Assembly (NCBI GenBank): GCA_029959285.1
Contig: JASCOE010000003.1
Coordinates: 62,001 to 126,000, forward strand
Reading direction: 5' to 3'
Source of the DNA: Flavobacteriaceae bacterium PS02337
GTDB taxonomy: Bacteria; Bacteroidota; Bacteroidia; Flavobacteriales; Flavobacteriaceae
Length of the DNA: 64,000 nt
Below the pieces are notes generated by a model, which was not told the DNA's origin, searched no databases, and saw only the letters and a program-made list of their open reading frames with translations. This document shows, one piece after another, positions 26,177 through 35,386 of this stretch; position 1 is the first letter of the stretch, and the number at the start of each line of letters is the position of its first letter. Both the position numbers and the translations under genes were made by a program.

Positions 26177-27199
26177 ATGAGTAGAGTAGTTGCATTTGGA
26201 GAAATCATGCTTCGTTTATCGACAGAAAGACATTTACGTTTTTCGCAATCTACAGCATTTGGTGCTACGTACGGTGGCGGCGAATTTAATGTTTGTGTTT
26301 CTCTGGCAAATTATGGTGTAAATGCTGAATTTGTTTCAAGATTACCTGAAAATGAAATTGGTTTTTCTGCATTGAAAGAAATCAGAAAAATGAATGTCGA
26401 ATCTAAAAACATGGTTTACGGAGGAGAACGTTTAGGAATTTATTTCTTAGAAACTGGTGCAGGAACTCGCGGAAGTAATGTAGTTTACGATCGCGCGCAC
26501 AGTGCAATGTCAACAATAGAAAAAGGGCAAGTTGATTGGGAAAAAGTTTTAGAAGGAGCAGAATGGTTTCACTGGAGCGGAATTACTCCCGCAATTTCAC
26601 AAAGTGCTGCGGAAGCTTGTTTAGAAGCTATTAAAGTAGCTCATAAAAAAGGAATTAAAATCTCTTGTGATTTAAATTATAGATCAAAACTTTGGCAATA
26701 TGGCAAAACGCCAAGCGAAGTAATGCCAGAAATGCTAAAATACAGCAATGTAATTTTAGGAGATATTGATACAGCGTATTTCATGTTAGGAATTCCAAAA
26801 GTAAACCCTAATTATCAAGACGAGAAATCGCTTCCAGCGGTATACGATAAATTGTTTGAACTGATTCCGAATTTACAAATTGCAGCAACAACACTACGTT
26901 ATTCTGTAAGTGCTTCACACCAAAGAATCGGTGGAATTTTATTTGATGGTAAAGCAATTTACAGTGCAAAAATAAAAGAAGTTACGCCAGTTGTAGATCG
27001 TGTAGGAAGCGGAGATGCTTTTATGGGCGGATTAATTTACGGTTTATTAGAATATCAAAATAATAACCAAAGAGCATTAGATTTTGCAGTTGCCGCTTGT
27101 TGTTTAAAGCATACGATTGCAGGAGATTACAATTTGGTTACTTTAAAAGAAGTTGAAAATATGATTGATGGTGATGGTTCTGCATTAGTATCAAGATAA
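26177..27199 (+). CDS. kdgK: 2-keto-3-deoxygluconate kinase (PfkB family)
   Basis: Phosphorylates 2-keto-3-deoxygluconate to KDPG (EC 2.7.1.45), the point where both uronate branches meet. PfkB/ribokinase fold of 340 residues: N-terminal FGEIMLRLS and GGGEFNVCVSLANYG, C-terminal GSGDAFMGGLIYGLLE with the catalytic Asp. It starts 13 nt after uxaC and ends 13 nt before the aldolase gene, which fixes its role better than the general family does. Confidence 0.93.
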   Translation: MSRVVAFGEIMLRLSTERHLRFSQSTAFGATYGGGEFNVCVSLANYGVNAEFVSRLPENEIGFSALKEIRKMNVESKNMVYGGERLGIYFLETGAGTRGSNVVYDRAHSAMSTIEKGQVDWEKVLEGAEWFHWSGITPAISQSAAEACLEAIKVAHKKGIKISCDLNYRSKLWQYGKTPSEVMPEMLKYSNVILGDIDTAYFMLGIPKVNPNYQDEKSLPAVYDKLFELIPNLQIAATTLRYSVSASHQRIGGILFDGKAIYSAKIKEVTPVVDRVGSGDAFMGGLIYGLLEYQNNNQRALDFAVAACCLKHTIAGDYNLVTLKEVENMIDGDGSALVSR

Positions 27200-27212
27200 T
27201 TTTAAATAAAAA

Positions 27213-27881
27213 ATGGCAAAATATTCAAGAATTGAGGTTGCACAGCAGATGAAAGAAAATGGAATGGTTCCGTTGTTTTTTCATTCTGATATCGAATTGA
27301 GTAAAAAAGTTTTAAAAGCATGTTACGATGGAGGTTCCAGATTGATGGAATTTACAAGCAGAGGTGATTTTGCGCATGAAGTTTTTGGAGCTTTAAACAA
27401 ATATGCTTTAGCAGAACTTCCGGGAATGATACTTGGAGTTGGTTCTATTACTGATGCGGCTTCGGCTTCATTATACATGAGTTTAGGAGCAAATTTTATT
27501 GTAACACCAGTTTTTAGAGAAGACATTGCAATTGCTTGTAATCGCAGAAAAGTACTTTGGTCACCTGGCTGCGGAACTTTAACAGAAATTGCAAGAGCTG
27601 AAGAATTAGGTTGTGAAATCGTAAAATTATTCCCAGCTGATATTTACGGACCAGAATTTATTAAAGCAATAAAAGGTCCGTGCCCGTGGACGAATATTAT
27701 GCCGACAGGAGGAGTTTATCCAACGGTTGAAAGTTTGAGTTCATGGTTGAATGCTGGAGCAACTTGTGTTGGTTTAGGTTCGCAATTAATTTCAAAAGAT
27801 ATATTAGAAAATAAAGACTTCGACGGACTTACTTCAAAAGTGAAACAAGTTCTTGATATTATAAAAGATATAAGAAAATAA
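27213..27881 (+). CDS. eda: KDPG aldolase
   Basis: Class I aldolase of 222 residues that splits 2-keto-3-deoxy-6-phosphogluconate into pyruvate and glyceraldehyde-3-phosphate (EC 4.1.2.14). The Schiff-base Lys lies in EIVKLFPADIYGPEF, the catalytic Glu in LMEFTSRGD, and MPTGGVYPT forms the phosphate-binding turn. Last gene of the closely spaced kduI operon; 222 nt separate it from uxaB. Confidence 0.94.
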   Translation: MAKYSRIEVAQQMKENGMVPLFFHSDIELSKKVLKACYDGGSRLMEFTSRGDFAHEVFGALNKYALAELPGMILGVGSITDAASASLYMSLGANFIVTPVFREDIAIACNRRKVLWSPGCGTLTEIARAEELGCEIVKLFPADIYGPEFIKAIKGPCPWTNIMPTGGVYPTVESLSSWLNAGATCVGLGSQLISKDILENKDFDGLTSKVKQVLDIIKDIRK

Positions 27882-28103
27882 GATTAAGGGGTAATCATGC
27901 CAAACTCCTTATTTTATAAGTTTTTTTTTAGATTTTTAGAGATTGTAATTGAACATTACGCTTGAAAAATTTAGCTAGCCATTCCTCACAGCCGGCTTTA
28001 TTTTACTCAATCGGGTGTAATGTTTCATTTACAATTTAAAAGGCAGAAATGAAGAAATAGGGTTTATAGATGGTTATTTATAACGCATTAAAGAAAATTT
28101 AAA
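27882..28103. other. Gap between eda and uxaB with a weak hairpin
   Basis: Just after the eda stop, AAGGGGT and AACTCCTT can pair imperfectly around 27886-27910, followed by a T-rich stretch near 27920-27932. This may partly end the upstream transcript. I saw no TAnnTTTG box and no clear LacI operator before uxaB, so read-through is likely. Confidence 0.3.
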
Positions 28104-29549
28104 ATGAAAAAATTAAATAGAATAAATACAGGATTAGAAAAGTTACAGCCAATTAAGGTAGTTCAGTTTGGAGAAGGTAACTTTTTAAGAGCCTTTGTTG
28201 ATTATGCTTTTGACAAACTGAATAAAGAAGTTGATTTTAATGCCGGTATTGCAGTAGTTCAACCTTTGAAAGACGGTATGGTAAATATGATTAATGATCA
28301 GGACGGTCTTTATACCTTGTTTATGAACGGAATTAAAAAAGGTGAAAAAATACAAGATATTCAGTTAATTAATAACATTGTAAAAACTATAAATCCATAT
28401 ACTGAATTTGCAAATTATTTGGATTTAGCCAAAGAAGAAGAACTTCAGTTTATCGTTTCTAATACTACAGAAGCTGGAATTGAATTTATTGAAAGTGATA
28501 CTCCAGACATGCAGCCGCCTGTTTCATTTCCTGCAAAATTGACGGTTTTATTATATGAAAGATTTAAATATTTTAATGGAGATGCTTCTAAAGGAGTTAC
28601 AGTAATTCCTTGTGAATTAATTGATTATAACTCTGAGACTCTTAAAAAATATATTTTACAATATGTTGATTTATGGAAATTAGAAGATGCATTTAAAACT
28701 TGGGTATCAGATGCTTGTACATACCATAGTACTTTGGTTGACAGAATTGTTCCTGGATATCCAAGAGCTGAAATTGAAGAATACAATAATAAATTAGATT
28801 ATCAGGATAATTTAATTGTTGCGGCTGAACCTTTTTTCCTTTGGGCTATTGAAGGTGGAGATGATTTAAAAGTAAAATTGCCTTTTCATAAAACAAATTT
28901 GAATGTAAAAATCGTTGATGATATACGTCCTTTTAAAATGATTAAAGTTCGTATTTTAAATGGTGCGCATACAGCAATGGTTCCTTTTTCACTTTTGCAT
29001 GGTAATAAATTAGTAATGGAAACTGTTAACGGTGATTTTACCGGAAAATTTGTAAATAGCGTTATTAGTGAAATTAGTGAAACTCTTGATATGGACAAAA
29101 ATGAAATTACGGCCTATTCTGAGGAAGTAATGGACCGATTTAAAAATCCATTTATCAAACATGCACTTGCTGATATTGCACTAAATTCTGTATCGAAATT
29201 CAAAGTAAGAGTTTTGCCTAGTTTATTAGGATATTATAAGTCTAATAAAGAATTGCCTGTTAATTTGACTTTTTCATTAGCGAGTTTAATTCGTTTCTAC
29301 AAAGGAAATTGGAATGGTGAAAATTTACCGGTTAAAGATGGTGAAGATATTACGGCTTTCTTCAACGGACTTTGGAAATCGGATGATTACGAGAAAATCG
29401 CTCGTTTGACATTACAAAACAAAAGTTTCTGGGATGAAGATTTAACTGAAATTCCAGGTTTAACAAAAGCAATCACAATTGCTTTAGAAGAAATTGATTC
29501 AAACGGAATTGAAGCTGGTTTTGCTAAATTTCAAGAAAGAATAAAATAA
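28104..29549 (+). CDS. uxaB: Tagaturonate reductase
   Basis: NAD-dependent reductase of the mannitol dehydrogenase family (481 residues) that turns D-tagaturonate into D-altronate (EC 1.1.1.58). The start VVQFGEGNFLRAFVDYAFD is the nucleotide-binding region, and KVRILNGAHTAMVPFSLLHG is the substrate part typical of tagaturonate reductases. Fructuronate reductase is a related alternative, but the presence of an altronate dehydratase 37 nt downstream and the lack of a mannonate dehydratase here favour UxaB. Confidence 0.93.
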   Translation: MKKLNRINTGLEKLQPIKVVQFGEGNFLRAFVDYAFDKLNKEVDFNAGIAVVQPLKDGMVNMINDQDGLYTLFMNGIKKGEKIQDIQLINNIVKTINPYTEFANYLDLAKEEELQFIVSNTTEAGIEFIESDTPDMQPPVSFPAKLTVLLYERFKYFNGDASKGVTVIPCELIDYNSETLKKYILQYVDLWKLEDAFKTWVSDACTYHSTLVDRIVPGYPRAEIEEYNNKLDYQDNLIVAAEPFFLWAIEGGDDLKVKLPFHKTNLNVKIVDDIRPFKMIKVRILNGAHTAMVPFSLLHGNKLVMETVNGDFTGKFVNSVISEISETLDMDKNEITAYSEEVMDRFKNPFIKHALADIALNSVSKFKVRVLPSLLGYYKSNKELPVNLTFSLASLIRFYKGNWNGENLPVKDGEDITAFFNGLWKSDDYEKIARLTLQNKSFWDEDLTEIPGLTKAITIALEEIDSNGIEAGFAKFQERIK

Positions 29550-29586
29550 AAGAAAACACAAAAAGAACAAAGAACAAAGGTTAATT

Positions 29587-31209
29587 ATGGCAACGCAGAA
29601 AAAATTAATAAAAGTACATCCTACGGACAATGTAGCGGTGGCTTTGGTAAATCTGACAGCTGGCGAAGTGATTGATTTTGAAGGAGAATCAATTGCTGTT
29701 GAGTCTGATGTGAAAATGAAACATAAGATTGCAATGGTTCCTTTTAATGTAGGAGACAGAATCATTATGTATGGTGTTTTAGTTGGTAAAGCAAGCGCTA
29801 GAATCGAAAAAGGCGGTTTACTTTCTACAGCAAACGTAAAACACGAAAGTGATAAAGTTACAGGTAAAACTGAAACTATTGGCTGGAACGCTCCAAATGT
29901 AGACAAATGGAAAGACAGAACGTGGCAGGGCTATCACAGAGAAGATGGACAAGTTGGAACAGAAAATGTTTGGTTGTTTTTTCCATTAGTTTTTTGTGAA
30001 AATAGAAACATCGAAATCTTAAAAGATATTTTTGAGAAAGAATTGATGAAGCCTAAAGAAAACGATTATCAATTGTTATTGCGTTCTTTAGTGAAATCAG
30101 AAACAGGTGGAGCAGGAAATCAAGAAGCTTCAAACGATGCTAACTTATTCAATAATATTGAAGTAAAATTTATTACGCACCAAGGCGGTTGTGGTGGAAT
30201 TCGTCAGGATTCTCATAGTTTAGCTAAACTTTTGGCTGGTTATGTAAATAATCCGAACGTAGCTGGAGCAACTGTTTTGAGTTTAGGATGCCAGAATCTT
30301 CAGATTTCAATTTTTAAAGAAGCTTTAGATGCAATCAATCCAGAAAGTAAAAAGCCTGTTTTAATCTACGATCAGCAATCAATCGGGACAATCGAAACGA
30401 TGTTGAGCAGTGTAGTAAAAGACACTTTTGAAGCAATTAAAAAAGCAAACGAAATTAAGAGAGAACCAGCGCCATTATCTAAATTAAGAATTGGTTTAGA
30501 GTGCGGTGGATCTGACGGATTCTCTGGAATTTCAGCAAACCCGACTTTAGGCGTATTGTCTGATAAATTGGCTGCTTTAGGCGGAACGACAATTCTTTCT
30601 GAGTTCCCAGAATTATGTGGAGTAGAACAGGAATTAGTAAACCGTTGTGTTGATGACGAAGACGGAAAACGTTTCTTGGATTTGATGCAATGGTATGAAA
30701 AAACAGTTGTTGATGCAGGTTCAGGATTTGATATGAATCCTTCTCCAGGAAATATTAAAGACGGTTTGATTACTGATGCCATGAAATCTGCAGGTGCAGC
30801 TAAAAAAGGTGGTACATCTCCAATTGCAGGTGTTTATGATTACGGTGAGTATATTAACGAACCAGGATTGACATTGCTATGTACACCAGGAAATGATGTC
30901 GAGTGTACAACCGCAATGGTTGGCTCAGGAGCAAATATGGTATTATTTACAACAGGTTTAGGAACTCCTACTGGAAATCCAATTGCGCCAGTTGTAAAAA
31001 TATCTTCTAACTCTGAGTTGGCGGCAAAGATGTCTGATATTATCGATATTGACACTGGTGGAATTATCAAAGGAGAAAAATCTATCGAAGAAATGTCTGA
31101 TGAAATGCTTGAATTTATTATTGATATTGCTAGCGGTACAATTAAAACCAAAGCAGCAATTTTAAATCAAAACGATTTTATTCCTTGGAAAAGAGGAGTT
31201 TCACTTTAG
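29587..31209 (+). CDS. uxaA: Altronate dehydratase
   Basis: Dehydrates D-altronate to 2-keto-3-deoxygluconate (EC 4.2.1.7). The 540-residue protein has an N-terminal SAF-like domain (about 1-85: IKVHPTDNVAVALVNLTAGE) and a C-terminal UxaA domain with GYHREDGQVGTEN, conserved cysteines in HQGGCGG and LGCQN, and GLECGGSDGFSG. Slightly longer than the E. coli enzyme. Ends the catabolic block; a strong terminator follows about 50 nt later. Confidence 0.95.
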   Translation: MATQKKLIKVHPTDNVAVALVNLTAGEVIDFEGESIAVESDVKMKHKIAMVPFNVGDRIIMYGVLVGKASARIEKGGLLSTANVKHESDKVTGKTETIGWNAPNVDKWKDRTWQGYHREDGQVGTENVWLFFPLVFCENRNIEILKDIFEKELMKPKENDYQLLLRSLVKSETGGAGNQEASNDANLFNNIEVKFITHQGGCGGIRQDSHSLAKLLAGYVNNPNVAGATVLSLGCQNLQISIFKEALDAINPESKKPVLIYDQQSIGTIETMLSSVVKDTFEAIKKANEIKREPAPLSKLRIGLECGGSDGFSGISANPTLGVLSDKLAALGGTTILSEFPELCGVEQELVNRCVDDEDGKRFLDLMQWYEKTVVDAGSGFDMNPSPGNIKDGLITDAMKSAGAAKKGGTSPIAGVYDYGEYINEPGLTLLCTPGNDVECTTAMVGSGANMVLFTTGLGTPTGNPIAPVVKISSNSELAAKMSDIIDIDTGGIIKGEKSIEEMSDEMLEFIIDIASGTIKTKAAILNQNDFIPWKRGVSL

Positions 31210-31260
31210 TTTTTTAGGTACTAAGGTTCTAAGGGATAAAGTGACAAAGGGTTTATATAG

Positions 31261-31284
31261 AAGACGCACAGTTTTGTGCGTCTT
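31261..31284 (+). terminator. Terminator after uxaA
   Basis: AAGACGCACA (31261-31270), GTTT loop, TGTGCGTCTT (31275-31284) and six more T. A perfect 10-bp stem with a U-run. Confidence 0.88.
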
Positions 31285-31294
31285 TTTTTTGAGA

Positions 31295-31454
31295 AAGCTT
31301 CAGAGAAGCGAAATATTTATAGAAAAAAAATAAGCGTTTACAACATAAAGCTCCGGAGGAGCGACATATTTGCAAACTTAATATATGTCGATCCTCTGGA
31401 GCTTTTTTGCGTGTTATATTGCGATTCTATAAATATTTCGCTTCTCTGAAGCTT
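31295..31454. repeat. Nested composite inverted repeat between uxaA and lacI-type gene
   Basis: Outer arms 31295-31324 and 31425-31454 are 30-bp perfect inverted copies (starting AAGCTTCAGAGAAGCG). Inside lie inner arms 31347-31369 and 31383-31405, 23 bp with two mismatches (core GCTCCGGAGGAGCGACATAT). Outer and inner units are themselves related, and each starts with a small palindrome (GCTTC/GAAGC and GCTCC/GGAGC). The 160-bp block fills the convergent gap and does not code for protein. Confidence 0.7.
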
Positions 31455-31509
31455 ATAAAAAAAGCTATCTGTTGAGATAGCTTATATAACTTATATGGTT
31501 AAAAAGATA

Positions 31510-32538
31510 TTAAAAAGTAGTTTTGGTAGAAGATTTACGAATGTGTAATTCTGGCGCAAGAACCACCTTTTTTTCAATTTTAATAGTATCTGTTTTATCT
31601 ACTTGTTCTAAGAAAACACGAGCAGACATTTTTCCCATTTCCAAAGGCGATTGATCTACTGAAGTAATTGATAATTCCATAAATTTTGTAAAAGGTTCGT
31701 TACTGAAACCTGCAACACAAAACTCATTCGGAATATTGATATTTCGCTCTTTAAGCTCCTGAATTGCACCTAAAGCTGCAAAATCAGAAGATGAAAAAAT
31801 AGCATCTGGCGGCGTTTCTAACTGTAAAAGTTTATCCACAGATTCTTTTCCCGCATCAACAGCACTTTTGGTATAGATTACGTATTCTTCTTTAAAATCA
31901 ATTCCATTGTCTAATAAAGCTTGTTTGTAGCCTAAAAACCTGTTTTTAAATATGTCTAAAGATTGATCTCCGCATAAATGTGCAATATTTCTGCAGCCTT
32001 CGTCAATTAAATGTTTAGTGGCTAAATAACCGCCTTTAAAGTCATTAATCGTTACCGAACTTACACCATCAATATGTTTACTTCTATCAAAAAATATTAA
32101 GGGTACATTTTTTTCTAAAACATTTCTGAAAGCGCTGTCATTTTCATTTGAAATTCCTGTAACAGACATCATAATTCCGTCAACTTGTGCATCTACAAGT
32201 GTGTGAAGATTTTCATTTTCTCTTTTAATGCTTTCATGTGTCTGACAAATAATTACTTGATAACCGTGAGGATAAAGCTCTTCTTCGATTCCTCTAATTA
32301 CAGAAGCGAAAAAATTACTGTCAATACGAGGTACAATAACACCAATGTTATTACTTCGACCGCTTTTTAGAGCTAAAGCAAGTTTATTTTGCTTATAGTT
32401 CATCTCGGCCGCAGTTTTAATAACCAACTCTCTTGTAGCTTCTTTGATCTTCGGATTGTTGTTTAACGCTCTCGAAACTGTAGCAGCCGTGATATTTAAT
32501 TTTTCAGCAATATCGTAAATAGTTACTTTTTCACTCAT
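31510..32538 (-). CDS. LacI family transcriptional regulator of uronate use
   Basis: Repressor of 342 residues. N-terminal HTH (VTIYDIAEKLNITAATVSRA) with hinge helix region KLALALKSG, then a sugar-binding periplasmic-type domain (NNIGVIVPRIDSNFFASVIR; ISSVDQSPLEMG near the end). It lies between the uronate catabolic genes and the pectinase genes, and sites with the expected LacI palindrome (TGnAATCGATTnCA) sit at the exuT, kduI and GH28 promoters and weakly before its own start. This strongly suggests it is the local regulator; the inducer may be galacturonate, tagaturonate or KDG (inference). Confidence 0.9.
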   Translation of the reverse strand: MSEKVTIYDIAEKLNITAATVSRALNNNPKIKEATRELVIKTAAEMNYKQNKLALALKSGRSNNIGVIVPRIDSNFFASVIRGIEEELYPHGYQVIICQTHESIKRENENLHTLVDAQVDGIMMSVTGISNENDSAFRNVLEKNVPLIFFDRSKHIDGVSSVTINDFKGGYLATKHLIDEGCRNIAHLCGDQSLDIFKNRFLGYKQALLDNGIDFKEEYVIYTKSAVDAGKESVDKLLQLETPPDAIFSSSDFAALGAIQELKERNINIPNEFCVAGFSNEPFTKFMELSITSVDQSPLEMGKMSARVFLEQVDKTDTIKIEKKVVLAPELHIRKSSTKTTF

Positions 32539-32605
32539 TCAAAAGAAGTTTTTCGTATTATTTTATTAAACAAAAGTACATTTTTTTTTATAATGTAACA
32601 TAAAT

Positions 32606-32619
32606 TGTTATCGATTACC
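32606..32619. promoter_or_regulatory. Weak LacI-type operator before the LacI gene
   Basis: TGTTATCGATTACC shares the ATCGATTAC core with the other operators but departs from the palindrome at two places. It is 68 nt upstream of the regulator start and could mediate autoregulation. Confidence 0.5.
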
Positions 32620-32737
32620 AGATTTAATAATTCAAACGATTTAGAATCTATTATCACAATATTTTATCTAAATTTTTGCGTTAAATGTAATTAAAATTTA
32701 TAATAAAAATTAAATATATAATTTTTTTCTAAATTAA

Positions 32738-32769
32738 TTTGGTCTCGTAGAACAATTTTTCTACTTTCG
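32738..32769 (+). promoter_or_regulatory. Promoter of the first GH28 gene
   Basis: TTTG at 32738-32741, a 20-nt spacer and TACTTTCG at 32762-32769, one base off TAnnTTTG. Confidence 0.55.
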
Positions 32770-32783
32770 TGTAATCGATTACA
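32770..32783. promoter_or_regulatory. LacI-type operator at the first GH28 gene (perfect palindrome)
   Basis: TGTAATCGATTACA is a perfect 14-bp palindrome directly after the -7 box, the same geometry as at exuT and kduI. It is the best copy of the motif in the window and links the pectinase genes to the uronate regulon. Confidence 0.8.
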
Positions 32784-32828
32784 TGATTTTTGAATGTTTT
32801 CAGCATTAAATAAGAAAATACTTTGCAA

Positions 32829-34274
32829 ATGATTAAAAATAAGAGCATAACATCGAAATGGATTTTGTTTTTAGCAACTATGGGTGTGTTAGTTACATCT
32901 TGTGGAGAAAAAAATACTGTAACTTCTTCAGATGCTTCAAACAATCCATGGAAAAAGATGGGTTTAATCATTAAAAGTATTCCACAAACAAAGTTTTCAA
33001 ACAAAATTTATAATATAAACGATTTTGGCGCTGTTGCCGATGGAAAAACACTCAATACAATTGCATTTCAAAAAGCGATAAAAGAATGTGCGGCAAACGG
33101 CGGCGGTCAGGTTTTGGTTCCGAATGGAAAATACTTAACCGGAGCGATTCACTTAGAAAGTAATGTAAATCTGCATTTAGAAGATAACGCTGAAATTCTT
33201 TTTAGTTTAAATCCAAAAGATTATCCGATTGTTCACACTTCTTGGGAAGGAACGGAAGTAATGAATTATTCGCCACTTATTTATGCGAAAAATAAAACCA
33301 ATATTGCAATTACAGGAAAAGGTACATTAAACGGACAGGCAGACAACACCAATTGGTGGATTTGGTCTGGCGGAAAAAATTATGGTTGGAAAAAAGGAAT
33401 TCCGTCTCAAAATGATCCTGCAAATCGTGAAGTTTTGGTTGATATGGCAGAAAAAGGAATTCCAGTTTCAGAACGCGTTTTCGGCGATGGGCGTTATTTA
33501 AGACCAAATTTTATTGAATTTTTTGAATGTAATACCGCTTTAATAAAAGACATAAAAATCATCAATTCTCCTTTTTGGATTTTACATCCAATAAAAACCA
33601 ATAATATGATTATTGATGGTGTGACGGTAAATAGTCATGGTCCAAATAACGATGGTTGCGATCCAGAATATTCTCAAAACATTATAATTAAAAACTGCAC
33701 TTTCAATACTGGAGACGATTGCATTGCTATTAAAGCGGGACGTGATGCCGACGGACGAAGAGTAGCGATTCCAAGTAAAAACATAATTGTTCAAAATTGC
33801 AAAATGATTGATGGACACGGTGGAGTGGTTATTGGAAGTGAAATTTCAGCTGGAGTAAATAATGTTTTTGTTGAAAATTGCGTAATGGACAGTCCGAATT
33901 TGGATCGCGTTATTCGCATTAAAACCAACTCAAAAAGAGGCGGAATTATTGAAGATATTTTTGTTCGAAATCTGGAAGTTGGAACGGTTAAAGAATGTGT
34001 TCTAAAATTGAATATGTTTTACAACGTCTACGGATCTCAAACTGGAAATTTTATTCCGACAATTAGAAATGTCAGTTTAGAAAATGTAAATGTAAAGAAC
34101 GGAGGAAAATATAGCGTTTGGGCAGAAGGTTACGAAACGTCTCCAGTAGAAAATATCACATTAAAAAATGTAAAAATTCAAAAAGTAGATTCGCTCTATT
34201 TGTTGAAAAATGTAAAAAATATAAAATTCATAGATACCTACGTAAACAATAAAAAAGTAGAATCTGTTAAGTAA
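32829..34274 (+). CDS. GH28 polygalacturonase family lipoprotein
   Basis: Glycoside hydrolase of 481 residues, predicted lipoprotein (lipobox VTSC, Cys25). Right-handed beta-helix with the GH28 catalytic set: Asp275 in PNNDGCDPE, Asp296-Asp297 in GDDCIAIKAG, His330-Gly331 in DGHGG, and Arg363-Ile-Lys365 (RIKTN). It would hydrolyse galacturonan or rhamnogalacturonan chains, probably at the cell surface or in the periplasm. The frame opens at a TTG (32823); I use the ATG at 32829. First gene of the pectinase run, under a LacI-type operator. Confidence 0.92.
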   Translation: MIKNKSITSKWILFLATMGVLVTSCGEKNTVTSSDASNNPWKKMGLIIKSIPQTKFSNKIYNINDFGAVADGKTLNTIAFQKAIKECAANGGGQVLVPNGKYLTGAIHLESNVNLHLEDNAEILFSLNPKDYPIVHTSWEGTEVMNYSPLIYAKNKTNIAITGKGTLNGQADNTNWWIWSGGKNYGWKKGIPSQNDPANREVLVDMAEKGIPVSERVFGDGRYLRPNFIEFFECNTALIKDIKIINSPFWILHPIKTNNMIIDGVTVNSHGPNNDGCDPEYSQNIIIKNCTFNTGDDCIAIKAGRDADGRRVAIPSKNIIVQNCKMIDGHGGVVIGSEISAGVNNVFVENCVMDSPNLDRVIRIKTNSKRGGIIEDIFVRNLEVGTVKECVLKLNMFYNVYGSQTGNFIPTIRNVSLENVNVKNGGKYSVWAEGYETSPVENITLKNVKIQKVDSLYLLKNVKNIKFIDTYVNNKKVESVK

Positions 34275-34397
34275 TAATATTTCTCGAATTGTTGGTAATT
34301 AGTAATTTATAATTTTGAGATTATTGTTTTTTGAAGGAGTTAAAAAGGAGTTTAACATGGTTGAGCTCCTTTCTTAACTGAAAAAATTAAAAGTAAG

Positions 34398-35336
34398 ATG
34401 CAAAAAACCGCTTTAGTTTTATTAATGTTTTTGAATGTTATTGCGGCTCAAAGTCAGCAATTTCAAGTTGATACATCTTATACAATAAAAAGTACTTTTA
34501 CGAAATTAGTTAAGAAATATCCTTTTATTACAATTCCAGAAATAAAGCCAAATCCAGCGGTTAAAGAAAGTTTAGATTTAGTTTATAATCAGGAAAAAGA
34601 TAGAGTTTTGCATTTTGATGCTTTCGTCAATACAAAAAAGAAAAAAAATCCTGCTGTAATTATGATTCATGGCGGAGGTTGGAGATCAGGAAATAAAAGC
34701 CAAATGCAGTTTATTGGAAAAGAAATCGCAGCAAAAGGATATTCTTGTTTTGCTATCGAATACCGATTGTCATTAGAAGCAAAATATCCAACTGGAGTTA
34801 TTGACGTAAAAAATGCCATTAAATTTATTAAAGACAATGCATCTAAATTTAATGTTGATGTGAATAAAATTGCAGTTTTGGGTTGTTCTTCAGGCGGACA
34901 AATGGCAGCGTTAATCGGAACAACAAATAATGACCCTATTTTTGAAGATGCTTCTTTTAAAAGCAAATCTTCATCAAAAGTAAATGCCATAATTGATGTT
35001 GATGGAGTTTTAGCATTCAAACATCCAGAATCATCAGAAGGAGATATGGCCGCTTTTTGGCTGGGAGGGAAATCAGATGAAATTCCAGAAAACTGGAAAA
35101 ATGCTTCGGCATTAACACATACAGATAAAAACACACCGCCGGTTTTGTATATCTGCAGCAGTATTCCGAGATTTCATGCGGGCAGAGATGATATGATTAA
35201 AATTTTAAATAAAAATAAAATTTACAATGAAGTGCAAACAATTGCTGATTCTCCACATTCGTTTTGGTTCTATGAACCTTGGTTTAAGCAAACAATTTCT
35301 TACACAACACAGTTTTTAGATAAAATTTTTAAATAA
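34398..35336 (+). CDS. Secreted alpha/beta hydrolase esterase
   Basis: Exported esterase of 312 residues (signal peptide ending IAAQ). Oxyanion motif IHGGGWRSG (91-98), nucleophile Ser164 in GCSSGG, Asp in the FHAGRDDM region and a likely catalytic His in SPHSFW. It belongs to the carboxylesterase/acetyl-esterase group and would remove acetyl (or perhaps methyl) groups from pectin fragments. It differs clearly from the esterase at 20190-21128. 123 nt after the GH28 gene and 50 nt before a GH105 gene, so probably part of one transcript. Confidence 0.83.
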   Translation: MQKTALVLLMFLNVIAAQSQQFQVDTSYTIKSTFTKLVKKYPFITIPEIKPNPAVKESLDLVYNQEKDRVLHFDAFVNTKKKKNPAVIMIHGGGWRSGNKSQMQFIGKEIAAKGYSCFAIEYRLSLEAKYPTGVIDVKNAIKFIKDNASKFNVDVNKIAVLGCSSGGQMAALIGTTNNDPIFEDASFKSKSSSKVNAIIDVDGVLAFKHPESSEGDMAAFWLGGKSDEIPENWKNASALTHTDKNTPPVLYICSSIPRFHAGRDDMIKILNKNKIYNEVQTIADSPHSFWFYEPWFKQTISYTTQFLDKIFK

Positions 35337-35386
35337 ATTAGATCAAAATTAGAAACGCTAATTAAAAAAGATAAAAGGTATATTTT

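Noticed and set aside
29499-29906. 135-codon open frame on the minus strand over uxaB and uxaA
   Set aside because: Lies antisense to two clear catabolic genes in a shared open frame; composition (runs of Ser, Thr, Phe) is what antisense of these genes gives.
34667-35134. 155-codon open frame on the minus strand
   Set aside because: Fully inside the esterase gene with intact catalytic motifs on the + strand; a shadow frame.
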